Shown here: positions 17,456 through 26,290 of the stretch, in pieces
How the letters are laid out: each line of letters opens with the position of its first letter
Numbering within the stretch: the stretch's first letter is position 1
Source of the DNA: JAJFFW01 sp038534195
Lineage (GTDB): Bacteria > Pseudomonadota > Alphaproteobacteria > Caulobacterales > Parvularculaceae
Reading direction: 5' to 3'
NCBI GenBank assembly: GCA_038534195.1
Contig: JBCAXE010000007.1
Coordinates: 47,076 to 111,075 of the forward strand
DNA: 64,000 bases
Translations under genes and position numbers: made by a program
Notes under the pieces: model-generated
The model's input: the letters and a program-made list of their open reading frames with translations, nothing else
Databases searched by the model: none
What the model was told of the DNA's origin: nothing

Positions 17456-18820
17456 GTGAGGCGGGGTAAAGCGTTGATTGTGCGGTTGCTATCTTTGGTT
17501 TTGGCGATGGTCCTCGCGAGCGCCGCCATTTTTACCGCCCATGCTCGCGAAGAGATTTATCCGGACGATGCGCATATCGAGATAGCGCAACTCCGTAACG
17601 GCGAATGGCGGGTCGCCTATAACCTGTCACGGCCTGTTAATTATCTCGATCTCGGGCCATCGCTTAACGGCTTTCGTCAAACGGACTGGCGTGTGGTCGG
17701 CGACGGCGTGCGCCTGACGCAACGTGGCGACCGCGATTATCTGGAGGCGAGGCGAGGGCGTTTCGATACCGTCGCTGTACGGATTAAAGGGCGTACGCTC
17801 GGATTCGTCAAACACTATGAGCCCATTCGCCCATTTGGACGCGACGGCGCGCTTGTTTACACGGGTCACTTCTGGCCCTGGCGCAATAACGGCGGCCGGA
17901 TAAAGGCCGCCTTTGATTTCAATCCGCTGCCGGGTGCGCGCGTTGCGGTTTTTGACGATCAAAAGAAGCGGATTGAGCGCTGGCGCGGCGTCTTTAGTCA
18001 CCCGGCGTTCGTTTATTTTGGACCGATCAAGGCGAATGAGACAAAAAAGCTGGTGTGGATCGCCGACCCGGCTGCGCCGCGGTGGGTGGAGAAGGAGTTT
18101 CAGTCGTCAGCGCCAAAGATATTTGATTTCCTGGAGAACGCCTTCCGCAGCGAGCTTGAGGTCAAACCGAATGTCTTTCTTTCTTTCGAAGAGGGCGGAC
18201 CGGAAACGCTGCTTCGCTATAGCGGCGACGCGCTGCCCGGCCAATTCCAACTTTCGCTTTATGGCGGCGGCTGGCGGCGGCGGTCTTCGACGGGCGAAGA
18301 CCTTATCCGTCGAGCCATCGCCCATGAGGCAGTTCATTTGTGGCAATCGGCGGTGAAGCCGTTTCATGAGGATGTGCCAGCGTGGATCCATGAGGGCGCG
18401 GCGGATGCGATCGCGGCCGAAGCAATGCGTGCGACCGGCTATTGGACTGTGCGAGACGTTCGGCGCGATTTTGACCGCGCGCGCTCTGAATGCGCCGATC
18501 AGCTTTACACAGGGTCTTTGGCGGCCGCCGAAGCACGGGGCGCCGTTAGGGCGCTTTATGCCTGCGGCTACGTTTTGATGAGAGCGGCGGCGGATACGCA
18601 CAATGGGTCCGGATCTGTGACGGCTTTCTGGCGCGCCTTCGCCGCGCGCGCAGAGGATGAAGGTGGCTATGACGCCGCGCTCCTATACAAATCGATTGCT
18701 GAAGCGGGCGGGCGCGACGGAGCGGACGCGATTCGGCGCTTCGCCACGACGCCGCTCGCAAATCCGGAAAAGGAAATCAATCGCCTTCTCTCCAACAGCC
18801 GGTCCACGCGGGCCCCGTAG
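17456..18820 (+). CDS. Secreted gluzincin-type metallopeptidase, unknown substrate
   Basis: Exported protein of about 450 residues. After a signal peptide (MRLLSLVLAMVLAS..AHA in the shorter version) comes a beta-rich region like the N-terminal half of M61/M1-related peptidases, then a catalytic region with HEAVH (His290, Glu291, His294 counted from 17456) and a third zinc ligand Glu313 in WIHEGAAD, the exact HExxH-18-E spacing of gluzincins. Two cysteines (SECADQ and LYACGY) may pair. Start choices are GTG 17456, TTG 17474 and GTG 17480; the last gives the neatest signal peptide. It stands between ruvX and gatC. I cannot name a family member; activity is inferred from the zinc site. Confidence 0.78.
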   Translation: MRRGKALIVRLLSLVLAMVLASAAIFTAHAREEIYPDDAHIEIAQLRNGEWRVAYNLSRPVNYLDLGPSLNGFRQTDWRVVGDGVRLTQRGDRDYLEARRGRFDTVAVRIKGRTLGFVKHYEPIRPFGRDGALVYTGHFWPWRNNGGRIKAAFDFNPLPGARVAVFDDQKKRIERWRGVFSHPAFVYFGPIKANETKKLVWIADPAAPRWVEKEFQSSAPKIFDFLENAFRSELEVKPNVFLSFEEGGPETLLRYSGDALPGQFQLSLYGGGWRRRSSTGEDLIRRAIAHEAVHLWQSAVKPFHEDVPAWIHEGAADAIAAEAMRATGYWTVRDVRRDFDRARSECADQLYTGSLAAAEARGAVRALYACGYVLMRAAADTHNGSGSVTAFWRAFAARAEDEGGYDAALLYKSIAEAGGRDGADAIRRFATTPLANPEKEINRLLSNSRSTRAP

Positions 18821-18944
18821 CGTTAGGCGCCCGCTTCTGGGTGGTGAACGCGCCGGCGGGAAAGATCGCTCATCGCCGACTGGCTCTTGAACCAGCGGCT
18901 GACGATTGATACGCCATCACGGTTTTGAAGGAGCGCCGCCCGCT

Positions 18945-19244
18945 ATGGCCATTGATAAAGAAACAGTCCGGAAAGTCGCCCGGCTTGCGCGTATTGCTGA
19001 GCCGGAGGAAAGGCTGGAGCCGCTGGCGGCCGAGATTTCCGGCATTCTCGGCTGGATTGAGCAATTGAATGAGGTCGACGTCGAAGGCGTTGAGGCCATG
19101 GCTTCAACAGTCGATGTTTCGCTGCCCATGCGCGACGACGTTTTAAGCGACGGACCGACCGGCGGCGGGCATCCGGAAAAGATTGTGGCGAACGCCCCAA
19201 AAACCGAAGACCACTTCTTTGTCGTCCCGAAGGTGGTGGAATAG
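18945..19244 (+). CDS. gatC: Asp/Glu-tRNA amidotransferase subunit C
   Basis: Small 99-residue belt subunit that holds GatA and GatB together in the amidotransferase converting Glu-tRNA(Gln) (and Asp-tRNA(Asn)) to the correct amide. Typical features: start AIDKETVRKVARLARI, central VDVEGVEAM and MRDDVLSDG, and the C-terminal APKTEDHFFVVPKVVE. ATG 18945 follows GAAGGAG at a good distance; the longer frame from 18906 has no homology. Three bases separate its stop from gatA. gatB is not in this window. Confidence 0.96.
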   Translation: MAIDKETVRKVARLARIAEPEERLEPLAAEISGILGWIEQLNEVDVEGVEAMASTVDVSLPMRDDVLSDGPTGGGHPEKIVANAPKTEDHFFVVPKVVE

Positions 19245-19247
19245 AGA

Positions 19248-20726
19248 ATGGCCAATCCAACCGAACTGTCTCTCGCAGGCCTTCGCGATGCGTTACGCGA
19301 TAAAAAGTTGTCATCCAGAGAGGTGACGGACACTTATCTCGATCGCATTGAAAACGCAGACGCCTTAAATGCATTCATTACGAAAACCCATGAAAAGGCG
19401 CGGGCCATGGCTGATGCGTCTGACACAAGGCTCGCAAAAGGCGAGGGCGGCGCGCTTGAGGGTGTTCCGCTCGGTATCAAGGATTTGTTCTGCACAGAGG
19501 AAACGTTAACGACCGCGGGCTCACATATTCTCGATGGCTTTAAGCCCGAATATGAGTCGACAGTGACCAGCAATCTCTGGCGCGACGGCGCGGTGATGCT
19601 CGGCAAGTTGAATATGGATGAATTCGCCATGGGCTCATCGAACGAGACGAGCTTTTTTGGCGGTGTCATCAATCCGTGGCGGCGAAAAGGAGATGAAACG
19701 CCTTTGACGCCGGGCGGCTCCTCGGGCGGATCGTCCTCCGCTGTCGCAGCGCACCTGTGCGTCGCTGCAACGGGCACAGACACAGGCGGCTCGATCCGCC
19801 AGCCCGCCTCGCTGACCGCCACTGTCGGCGTGAAGCCCACATATGGACGGTGTTCGCGGTGGGGGATTGTCGCGTTCGCCTCCTCGCTCGATCAGGCGGG
19901 ACCGATTGCGCGCGATACGCGCGACGCGGCGATCATGCTTCGGTCCATGGCCGGGCACGATCCGAAGGATTCGACGTCAATCAACCGGCCGGTGCCGGAT
20001 TACGAGGCGGCGCTCGGCCAATCAGTGAAGGGGCTTCGGATTGGAATTCCCAAGGAGTATCGCCTCGACGGGATGCCTGATGAGATCGAAAAGCTCTGGG
20101 CCGACGGGATCGCCTGGATGAAAGACGCCGGATGCCAGATCGTCGATATCTCGTTGCCGCTGACGAAATATGCGCTGCCGGTTTACTATATCGTCGCGCC
20201 GGCCGAGGCGTCTTCGAATTTGGCGCGCTATGATGGCGTGAAATACGGGCTGCGCGCGGAAAACTATACAGACATCACGTCGATGTATGAAAATACGCGG
20301 GCGGAAGGTTTTGGCGATGAAGTCAAGCGCCGGATTCTGATCGGGACCTATGTGTTGTCCGCGGGATATTACGATGCTTATTATCTGAGAGCGCAAAAAG
20401 TCCGTAAAAAGATTTTTGATGAATTCACGAACGCCTTCGAGAAAGTCGATCTGATTCTGACGCCGTCTGCGCCGTCAGCGGCGTTCGGTTTGGGCGAGAA
20501 GTCAAACGACCCCGTTCAGATGTATCTGAATGACGTCTTTACCGTCACCGGCAATCTTGCCGGCCTGCCGGGCGCATCAGTGCCGGCGGGCCTCGACGCG
20601 CAAGGGCTGCCGCTCGGTCTTCAACTGCTTGGTAAACCGTTCGACGAGGAAACGCTCTTCAAAGGCATGTACGCGCTCGAACAGGCCGCTGGTTTTACGG
20701 CGCGCCCTGATGAATGGTGGCTGTGA
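19248..20726 (+). CDS. gatA: Asp/Glu-tRNA amidotransferase subunit A
   Basis: Amidase subunit of 492 residues that releases ammonia from glutamine for the GatB active site. The catalytic Lys lies in LGIKDLFCTE; the amidase signature GGSSGGSSSAVAA and the DTGGSIRQPAS segment supply the cis-Ser and nucleophile Ser. VGVKPTYGRCSRWGI is typical of GatA rather than general amidases. It directly follows gatC, as in an operon. The last 13 bases overlap the start of an alpha/beta hydrolase gene, whereas gatB would usually be near; it must be elsewhere. Confidence 0.97.
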   Translation: MANPTELSLAGLRDALRDKKLSSREVTDTYLDRIENADALNAFITKTHEKARAMADASDTRLAKGEGGALEGVPLGIKDLFCTEETLTTAGSHILDGFKPEYESTVTSNLWRDGAVMLGKLNMDEFAMGSSNETSFFGGVINPWRRKGDETPLTPGGSSGGSSSAVAAHLCVAATGTDTGGSIRQPASLTATVGVKPTYGRCSRWGIVAFASSLDQAGPIARDTRDAAIMLRSMAGHDPKDSTSINRPVPDYEAALGQSVKGLRIGIPKEYRLDGMPDEIEKLWADGIAWMKDAGCQIVDISLPLTKYALPVYYIVAPAEASSNLARYDGVKYGLRAENYTDITSMYENTRAEGFGDEVKRRILIGTYVLSAGYYDAYYLRAQKVRKKIFDEFTNAFEKVDLILTPSAPSAAFGLGEKSNDPVQMYLNDVFTVTGNLAGLPGASVPAGLDAQGLPLGLQLLGKPFDEETLFKGMYALEQAAGFTARPDEWWL

Positions 20727-21478
20727 CCCGCTCCTTCCACGACATCACGTACACCGCGCCGCTTTCAACGCCGATTGAGACGCAAGCCTATATAGCCCCT
20801 GATCCGGGCGAATGGCGTTTGATTATCTTTCACGGCACGCCGTCTAATCGATACTTATTCTCTCGTTTTATGCGCACCGCACCGCCAGGCGTCGAAATCG
20901 TCCTGCCGGCGCGGCCTGGTTTCGGACGGGGACATGAGACGGCGGTCACTGATTTTGGGGAACAGGTGGCGGCGATCAAGCCGTTCTTACCGGGGTCTGT
21001 AGAAGGCGGCGGCGCGTTTGGGGAAAAGAAGATCGTCGTGCTCGGCCTTTCTTATGGCGGGGAGCTGGCGCTCAAAGCGGCGCTCGATTTCCCAGAGATC
21101 GTGCGCGGGGTCGTGACCGTTTCAGCGCTGATCGATGAGCCGCATGATTACGCACTCACGTTAGAGCGGCTTGGGCGCGACCAACGCATAGAAGAATATG
21201 TGCCGAACCGGTTTAAAAAAGTCCGGGAAGAAGTCGCGGGCCGCCGCACGCAAATCGGCCCGCTTCTGGAAGCCATAAAAGAATTATCGATACCGATTGA
21301 AGTCGTGCACGGCGACTTCGACGCCATCGTGCCGAAATCCAACGCCTTCATGCTGATGGATCATCTTGGCGACAAGGCGCGTTGTGAAATTATTCCCGGC
21401 GGGACGCATTACCTTGAACTGCAGTATCCGCGCCGTCTGCATGCCGCGGTGCAACGGGTGATTGCAGCGAACCCCTAG
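20714..21478 (+). CDS. Alpha/beta hydrolase
   Basis: Cytoplasmic hydrolase of about 254 residues with no signal peptide. The oxyanion-hole HGTPSNRYLF, nucleophile elbow GLSYGG (Ser113), acid in VVHGDFDAIVP (Asp201/203) and His232 in GGTHYLE make a complete catalytic triad. Its start lies inside the end of gatA (13-base overlap), so it is translated in the same mRNA. Substrate unknown; the overlap suggests a housekeeping rather than a specialised role, but that is only inference. Confidence 0.85.
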   Translation: MVAVTRSFHDITYTAPLSTPIETQAYIAPDPGEWRLIIFHGTPSNRYLFSRFMRTAPPGVEIVLPARPGFGRGHETAVTDFGEQVAAIKPFLPGSVEGGGAFGEKKIVVLGLSYGGELALKAALDFPEIVRGVVTVSALIDEPHDYALTLERLGRDQRIEEYVPNRFKKVREEVAGRRTQIGPLLEAIKELSIPIEVVHGDFDAIVPKSNAFMLMDHLGDKARCEIIPGGTHYLELQYPRRLHAAVQRVIAANP

Positions 21479-21549
21479 GGGTCCGCGGCATATTGAACCG
21501 CGCAAATGTTTCAAGCCACCATCGGCTGGGAAAGAAACAGGAGCGCGTC

Positions 21550-21969
21550 ATGGCTGTACATCTTGATACCGTATCACCCTCAACGTCCCAAAATGTTTCG
21601 CCCGATCCCGTCATCGATAATCGCAGTGTCAGTCCCGACCAGGCCGGTTCCCAGAGTGTTACGCCCGATCTTGCTAACGATACTCGCACTGCTAGTTCGG
21701 TTCAGGCCGGTGTTGACGGCGCTGCTGGTGCAATCCCCAATTCCAATGCCAGCCCTGTCCGGGCGGCTGTTGATGGCGTCACGGGAGCGTTAGGCAGCGA
21801 GTCCTACGACCGGGCCGACAGAATTAACAGGATCATTGACGGTTTGAGTCCTGAAGACACGCGCTATGTGTTCAACACGCTCGATGCACGCGGGTATCTC
21901 GACGATGTTGCGCGAGAAATTAACGGCGGCTTCCATAGTGACGGCCTATCCTATGGTGAAAAAAACTGA
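21550..21969 (+). CDS. 5' part of a frameshifted repeat/helical protein
   Basis: Opens at ATG 21550 with AGGAG upstream and runs 139 codons to a TGA at 21967. The first ~70 residues are a low-complexity, Ser/Pro/Asp-rich series of short repeats (NVSPDPVIDN, SVSPDQAG, SVTPDLAND, then QAGVDGAAGAI and RAAVDGVTGAL). A helical region follows (RADRINRIIDGLSPEDTRYV). The frame ends just after an A7 run (21959-21965); shifting by one base there continues seamlessly into the next frame (SYGEK-TDFVRSVAEGL). I therefore read both frames as one original gene of about 520 residues. No signal peptide and no recognised family. Confidence 0.65.
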   Translation: MAVHLDTVSPSTSQNVSPDPVIDNRSVSPDQAGSQSVTPDLANDTRTASSVQAGVDGAAGAIPNSNASPVRAAVDGVTGALGSESYDRADRINRIIDGLSPEDTRYVFNTLDARGYLDDVAREINGGFHSDGLSYGEKN

Positions 21970-23098
21970 CTTTGTGCGCTCGGTCGCGGAAGGCCTTGAC
22001 GCTGACGGTATTCTTGCGTTCTCGGATGCGATCCAGGAGGCGGATACTTCTGCGCCAAGTTTCGAATATTATCAGCTTAATGAGCAGCTTGCTGAAGCGG
22101 TCGGCGCTCACGCGAATACGGATACGAAACTTGATCTTGTTCACCGATTGGCGTCCCGTTCATGGGACGGATCACCATCGCCTGACGCTCAATTCACTAG
22201 TGAAATTATTCAATCCTTACACGGAGCGGATGCGCAATCTGCATTCAATTCATTGAGCGAATCACAACTCGAAAGCGTCATTGACGCAAGCACAATAAAG
22301 AATGCGCTTGGCGCGCGCGTCTTCTTCGGTGAGCCGGGTCTCGATACGCCGGAAGGGCGCATGGCGGACTTTAATGGCATCATGCAAGCTGCAGCGAGCA
22401 TTAACGGAGCCGAGGACCTTAAGGCGGAGGTTTTCCGCTTGGGGACGGAACGGTTGGAGGCCGGACCAATAAACCGAGTGCATGGCGGCGACCTGGACCC
22501 ATATCGGGTGGGCGGATTGCAGGGGCTTTCTAATCTGTTGACGAGTGACGCTGACAAAATTATCGGCGCATTATCTAATACCCCGATTAGTGCGGACGAC
22601 ACGCACTTGCGGGATTTCGCGGCGATGTCAATCCGACACAACCAGCTTGACGCTCTGAATCAGGTGACAGCGGCCCTGACACTGCAAACAACGCCCGCAG
22701 AGGCCTGGACGAACGGCGTCGGCTTTGTTGATAACGAAATGGGAGTCCGCGGCTTCTTTGCAGCAAGCGTCGTGAACGGCATTAACGACGAACAGAGCTG
22801 GCGCGAAATCCGCACAAAAATCGCCGGTGAGATATTTGACGCCGCAGCCAGCTTCGCGCCCGGTCCGTCTTCGAAATTATTGAAGCTTGGCTACAATGAA
22901 GCACGCGACCAAATACGCAGCGCATTTACACAAGCCGCTGAGAATGCCGGCCAAGCAACCGACTTGAATGGATTGCGTGACGCCTTCTATATCGCGCTTG
23001 GACCCTTGGACGCGAATAACGCACCGGCTTATGGCGGGTCGGCGCTGGCGGCTTTTAATTCATCGTTTGACGCAGCGTTGATCCATACCGCGCAGTGA
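21953..23098 (+). CDS. 3' part of the frameshifted helical protein
   Basis: Continuation of the preceding frame after the A7 tract, 381 residues if started at ATG 21953, which overlaps the upstream stop. The sequence is almost wholly helical and acidic, made of segments of about 35-45 residues that each look like [acidic loop]-helix-helix (for example KLDLVHRLASRSWDG, FTSEIIQSLHGADAQ, SESQLESVIDAS), then a less regular C-terminal half. No catalytic motif, membrane span or cysteine cluster. Three explanations fit: a one-base insertion that inactivated the gene, recoding or transcript slippage at A7, or a sequencing error. Function unknown. Converges with the P450 gene, leaving 13 bases. Confidence 0.65.
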   Translation: MVKKTDFVRSVAEGLDADGILAFSDAIQEADTSAPSFEYYQLNEQLAEAVGAHANTDTKLDLVHRLASRSWDGSPSPDAQFTSEIIQSLHGADAQSAFNSLSESQLESVIDASTIKNALGARVFFGEPGLDTPEGRMADFNGIMQAAASINGAEDLKAEVFRLGTERLEAGPINRVHGGDLDPYRVGGLQGLSNLLTSDADKIIGALSNTPISADDTHLRDFAAMSIRHNQLDALNQVTAALTLQTTPAEAWTNGVGFVDNEMGVRGFFAASVVNGINDEQSWREIRTKIAGEIFDAAASFAPGPSSKLLKLGYNEARDQIRSAFTQAAENAGQATDLNGLRDAFYIALGPLDANNAPAYGGSALAAFNSSFDAALIHTAQ

Positions 23099-23111
23099 TT
23101 TGAGCAATTGA

Positions 23112-24446
23112 TTACGCGCCTAAGTCGATTTCCAACCTCGAGATGGCGTGAACAAAATTGTTCGGCGCCATCTCAATATCGCCGGTCCATGTGACGTTTG
23201 GAAAACGTGCGAGAAGTTTTTTGTACGCCGCCTCCAATTGCATATTGGCAATGCGTTGGCCGAGGCAGACATGGGGGCCAAGTCCGAACGCGATATGGTC
23301 GCCAGCATTTGCGCGCTTGACGTCAAACTGATCGGGGTTTTCGAAGACGGTTTCGTCTCTGTTCGCCGCGCCGTACCACATGATTACTTTTTCGCCCTCG
23401 GCGATTTTCTGACCGGCGAGCGCCGTATCGCGCGTGGCGGTTCGCCGCATGTGAATGACGGGTGAAACCATCCGGATCGCCTCATCAACCATACCTGAAA
23501 TGAGCGCAGCATTATCGAGCAGCTTCTGTTTTTGATCTGGAAATTCAGTGAGCAACTTCATGGCGCCGGAAAGTGAATTCCGTGTGGTGTCATTTCCCGC
23601 AAAGACGATCAGGAGCCAAGAACCGTCCAGAAACGGTTCTGATAATTGCTCATCATCAATAACCGCGTTTGCGATCGCCGATAACAAATCTTCGCGCGGC
23701 GCTGCGCGCCGTTCCCTCAGGATTTCACGACCATAATCAAACATCTCCTGGATGCTGGTCATGAATGTCATCAACAGGGCCGGATCGATATCGCCAAGAT
23801 TATTCTTAGCGATGGTGTCGGCCGCCAATTCCAGATGATGCATCCAGCCGACGAGTTTCGGCCGGTCAACTTCAGGGATTCCAAGCATTTCGGAGAGCGT
23901 GAAAAGCGGCAACTCCGCGGAGAAATGGCGTACCATGTCGAGACGCGGCCCTGCGTCTTCCATTCCATCCAGAAGGAAATCGATTTTTTCTTCAACCCGC
24001 CGGCGAAGCTTTTGAACGTAAGCGGGCGTGAAGAAAGGCATGTGCGCGCGGCGCAACGGTAGATGGTAGGGTTGATCGAGGCAGATCATCGTGTTGAGCG
24101 TCGCTGGATACAGGAGCGGGTGACGCGTTTCCGGCGCACCGTAGGCCATATTGATGCCGCCGCGCTGTGAGGAGAACGTTTCCGTGTCGAGTTCGACGGT
24201 GCGCACATCATGGTAGCGCGTGACGGCCCAGAAACCGGGGCCGTCAGGCTGTCCCTTTAAGGGTTCGGGATGCCAGCAAATCGGCGCTTCTTCCCGCAAC
24301 TTCGCGAATGCGCCGTAGGGTTGGCCTTGGGTGAATAATTCAAGATCCGCGAGCGGGGCCGGCGGCTCCAACTCGTATCGCTGTGCATATTTGGGTTCAG
24401 ATGCTGGGCCATCTTCCTGAACGGTGTCGCTGACAAGCGGTAGCAT
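23112..24446 (-). CDS. Cytochrome P450
   Basis: Soluble heme-thiolate monooxygenase of 444 residues. The I-helix has AGNDTTRN (oxygen activation), the K-helix EAIR (ExxR), and the heme-binding loop FGLGPHVCLGQRIA with the axial Cys. The N-terminal region with FWAVTRYHDV, FSSQRGG and ICLDQPYH resembles bacterial P450s that hydroxylate terpenes, sterol side chains or fatty compounds, but the substrate is not determined. It needs a ferredoxin and reductase; neither is adjacent. A TetR gene lies 99 bases upstream on the same strand and may control it. Confidence 0.93.
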   Translation of the reverse strand: MLPLVSDTVQEDGPASEPKYAQRYELEPPAPLADLELFTQGQPYGAFAKLREEAPICWHPEPLKGQPDGPGFWAVTRYHDVRTVELDTETFSSQRGGINMAYGAPETRHPLLYPATLNTMICLDQPYHLPLRRAHMPFFTPAYVQKLRRRVEEKIDFLLDGMEDAGPRLDMVRHFSAELPLFTLSEMLGIPEVDRPKLVGWMHHLELAADTIAKNNLGDIDPALLMTFMTSIQEMFDYGREILRERRAAPREDLLSAIANAVIDDEQLSEPFLDGSWLLIVFAGNDTTRNSLSGAMKLLTEFPDQKQKLLDNAALISGMVDEAIRMVSPVIHMRRTATRDTALAGQKIAEGEKVIMWYGAANRDETVFENPDQFDVKRANAGDHIAFGLGPHVCLGQRIANMQLEAAYKKLLARFPNVTWTGDIEMAPNNFVHAISRLEIDLGA

Positions 24447-24545
24447 GGGAAACTCCGGAATAAGATCAGGATCTTACCATGCCGTCGCCGCGCGAATGCT
24501 GCAATGGACCCGTGCATACGCCAGAATAAAATAAGGAATGTCCGG

Positions 24546-25133
24546 TTATGCCGGCGTGCGCCGCAACCGGTCCATAAACGCCTCCGCCTGAAACTTCATT
24601 TCTTCCTGCGAAAGGCCGAGCTTGCTGCGCCGGTCCAATCCGAATTTGAAAGTCAGATACAAGCCCGTCGCCTGCGTCGGCGTTAGGTCGTCAGCCAGCG
24701 TCCCGTCGGCGTCGGCTTTTTCGAAAAGGCGCGCGGTGAGTTGCTCCATCTCGCGGAGAAAAGTCGAGCAATAGGTAATTAGTTCCGGAAAATGCTCTTT
24801 CTTGCTCAGCACAATGTCCGTCACCAGGCATCCGGCGGCGTGCTTGTGCATCCCTTCGATAGTTTCTTCGAGCGTCGTCAAAAGCGCGTTGAGCGGTGGC
24901 GTATCCTGGCTTTCGCAATCCGCCCGCAATTTTTCAATGGACACATCGCAATATTGCCGGACCGCCGCCTGAAAAATCCCCTCTTTTCCTCCGTAAGCGT
25001 TATAAATCGAATATCGATTCAGTCCGGAGGTTTTTACAATATCTTCGATGCTCGTGTCGTCGTAGCCGCGCCGCCAGAAAAGGCTCGTGGCTGCTTGAAC
25101 AGCGAAATCGTAATCACTACGCGAGTGAGTCAT
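24546..25133 (-). CDS. TetR/AcrR-family transcriptional regulator
   Basis: A 195-residue repressor-type protein. The N-terminal helix-turn-helix reads AATSLFWRRGYDDTSIEDIV then SGLNRYSIYNAYGGKEGIF, matching the TetR DNA-binding domain. The C-terminal ligand-binding part is helical (TLEETIEGMHKHAAGCLVTD) and resembles the TetR_C group with a conserved GCL segment. Co-oriented with the P450 gene downstream, so repression of itself and the P450 is a reasonable inference. A weak inverted repeat upstream (25185-25206) could be its operator. Confidence 0.88.
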   Translation of the reverse strand: MTHSRSDYDFAVQAATSLFWRRGYDDTSIEDIVKTSGLNRYSIYNAYGGKEGIFQAAVRQYCDVSIEKLRADCESQDTPPLNALLTTLEETIEGMHKHAAGCLVTDIVLSKKEHFPELITYCSTFLREMEQLTARLFEKADADGTLADDLTPTQATGLYLTFKFGLDRRSKLGLSQEEMKFQAEAFMDRLRRTPA

Positions 25134-25184
25134 ATTTTCTCCCGGCTCACCCTCGAAACCCCGTTACCTGATCTGGTTGTCCCT

Positions 25185-25206
25185 AAACCCAGACGAGTGA
25201 GCGTTT
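25185..25206. promoter_or_regulatory. Imperfect inverted repeat upstream of the tetR-type gene
   Basis: AAACCCAGACG and the complement of AGTGAGCGTTT match at about half of the positions with AAAC at both outer ends. It lies about 50 bases before the TetR start codon, where an autoregulatory operator would be expected. Weak evidence only. Confidence 0.25.
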
Positions 25207-25490
25207 CGCTCTAACACAACTACGGACCTTCGAAGACTTTCCGCGCCAACACCATGGCTGACGCAGCGCTCTCAAATCGCCGTACCGTAACAATCAAAGA
25301 AGCGCAACGAAAACAAAAGCTTGGAAAGTGAGCTAGCACATTGAAATTACTCTAGAATAAGCATTCCACTTTTTGATCGGCCAGCGCGGGGTGCGCCAGT
25401 CTATTCGGGCGAAACTGTTCAGCGCGACAGCGGCGCAAAGGAATTGCAACCATAGGTAAGTTATTTTCGCCTTCCCCAGCGGGCTTGAAA
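25207..25490. other. Intergenic stretch between tetR and btuD, no gene seen
   Basis: About 280 bases without a credible reading frame on either strand, lying between the 3' end of btuD and the 5' end of the TetR gene. No hairpin with a T-run is obvious behind btuD. The only clear motif nearby is the symmetrical TTGAC-N4-GTCAA box listed separately. Confidence 0.4.
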
Positions 25491-25504
25491 TTGACGTGCG
25501 TCAA
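25491..25504. promoter_or_regulatory. FNR/FixK-type palindrome TTGAC-N4-GTCAA
   Basis: A perfect TTGAC GTGC GTCAA palindrome, the form recognised by Crp/Fnr-family regulators such as FixK and Fnr in alphaproteobacteria. It sits 12 bases beyond the btuD stop and about 360 bases upstream of the TetR start. If used, it would act on minus-strand transcription toward tetR and the P450 gene. One chance match of this size in 64 kb cannot be excluded. Confidence 0.4.
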
Positions 25505-25516
25505 CGTCTCAGTCGC

Positions 25517-26290
25517 CTAATTAGGGGCCTGAAACCTGATGGTGAGTTTATCGCCGATGGTCTCGACGATCGCATCCACGTCGAAGACGGCCGACAGGCG
25601 GTCTTGCGTTACGCTGGCGGTCGGCGCGTCATCAGCGACAATCTCTCCATTCCGTATCCAGATCATTCTATCGGCGACGTTCGCTGCGAGGGCGATATCA
25701 TGGACGACGATAATGGCGCTCCCGCCCCGTTCAACATACTCTTTGATCAGTGAAAGGATCTTGAGTTGCATCCGCGGATCGAGCGCGGCGATTGGTTCGT
25801 CGGCGACGAGGACTGGCGTTTTCGCGGCGAACGCTCGGGCGATATGAACCCGCGCAAGTTCGCCGCCTGAGAGCGTATTAGCCTGTCGCTTTGCGAACGG
25901 CGTTAATTCGCATGCGTTGAGTGCTTCATCGACGGCGACAGCGTCTTCAGTCGAGAGTCTCCCCGGAGCGCCGCCGAACGCGAAGCGACCAAGCGCCACA
26001 ATATCGCGGACGCGCATGGGCCAGGCGATTGGTCGGTGTTGCGGGAGGTATGTGAGATGTCGAGCGCTCTCCAACGGCGCCATGTCGGCGAGTGGCTTCG
26101 CGCCAAACATCACATGTCCCGCGTTTGGCAGGGTCAGACCTGCGATTGTCTTCAGGAGTGTTGTTTTGCCTGCGCCGTTTGGTCCGACGATCGCGATCAG
26201 CTCATTTTTCTTTGAGCTGAACGAAACATTATTCAGCACCGGCGCGTCACCGGCGGTCACTGAGACATTTGCAACGTTTATGTTAGTCAT
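25517..26290 (-). CDS. btuD: Cobalamin ABC transporter ATP-binding protein
   Basis: Cytoplasmic ATPase of 257 residues that powers cobalamin import. Walker A GPNGAGKTT at 36-44, Q-loop in YLPQHRP, signature LSGGELAR, Walker B VLVADEP, and the H-loop in VVHDIAL. Of the FepC/BtuD iron-B12 class. Its ATG lies eight bases inside the btuC stop region, so the two are translationally coupled. Assignment to cobalamin rather than heme or siderophore rests on the riboswitch and BtuB at the head of the operon. Confidence 0.9.
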   Translation of the reverse strand: MTNINVANVSVTAGDAPVLNNVSFSSKKNELIAIVGPNGAGKTTLLKTIAGLTLPNAGHVMFGAKPLADMAPLESARHLTYLPQHRPIAWPMRVRDIVALGRFAFGGAPGRLSTEDAVAVDEALNACELTPFAKRQANTLSGGELARVHIARAFAAKTPVLVADEPIAALDPRMQLKILSLIKEYVERGGSAIIVVHDIALAANVADRMIWIRNGEIVADDAPTASVTQDRLSAVFDVDAIVETIGDKLTIRFQAPN

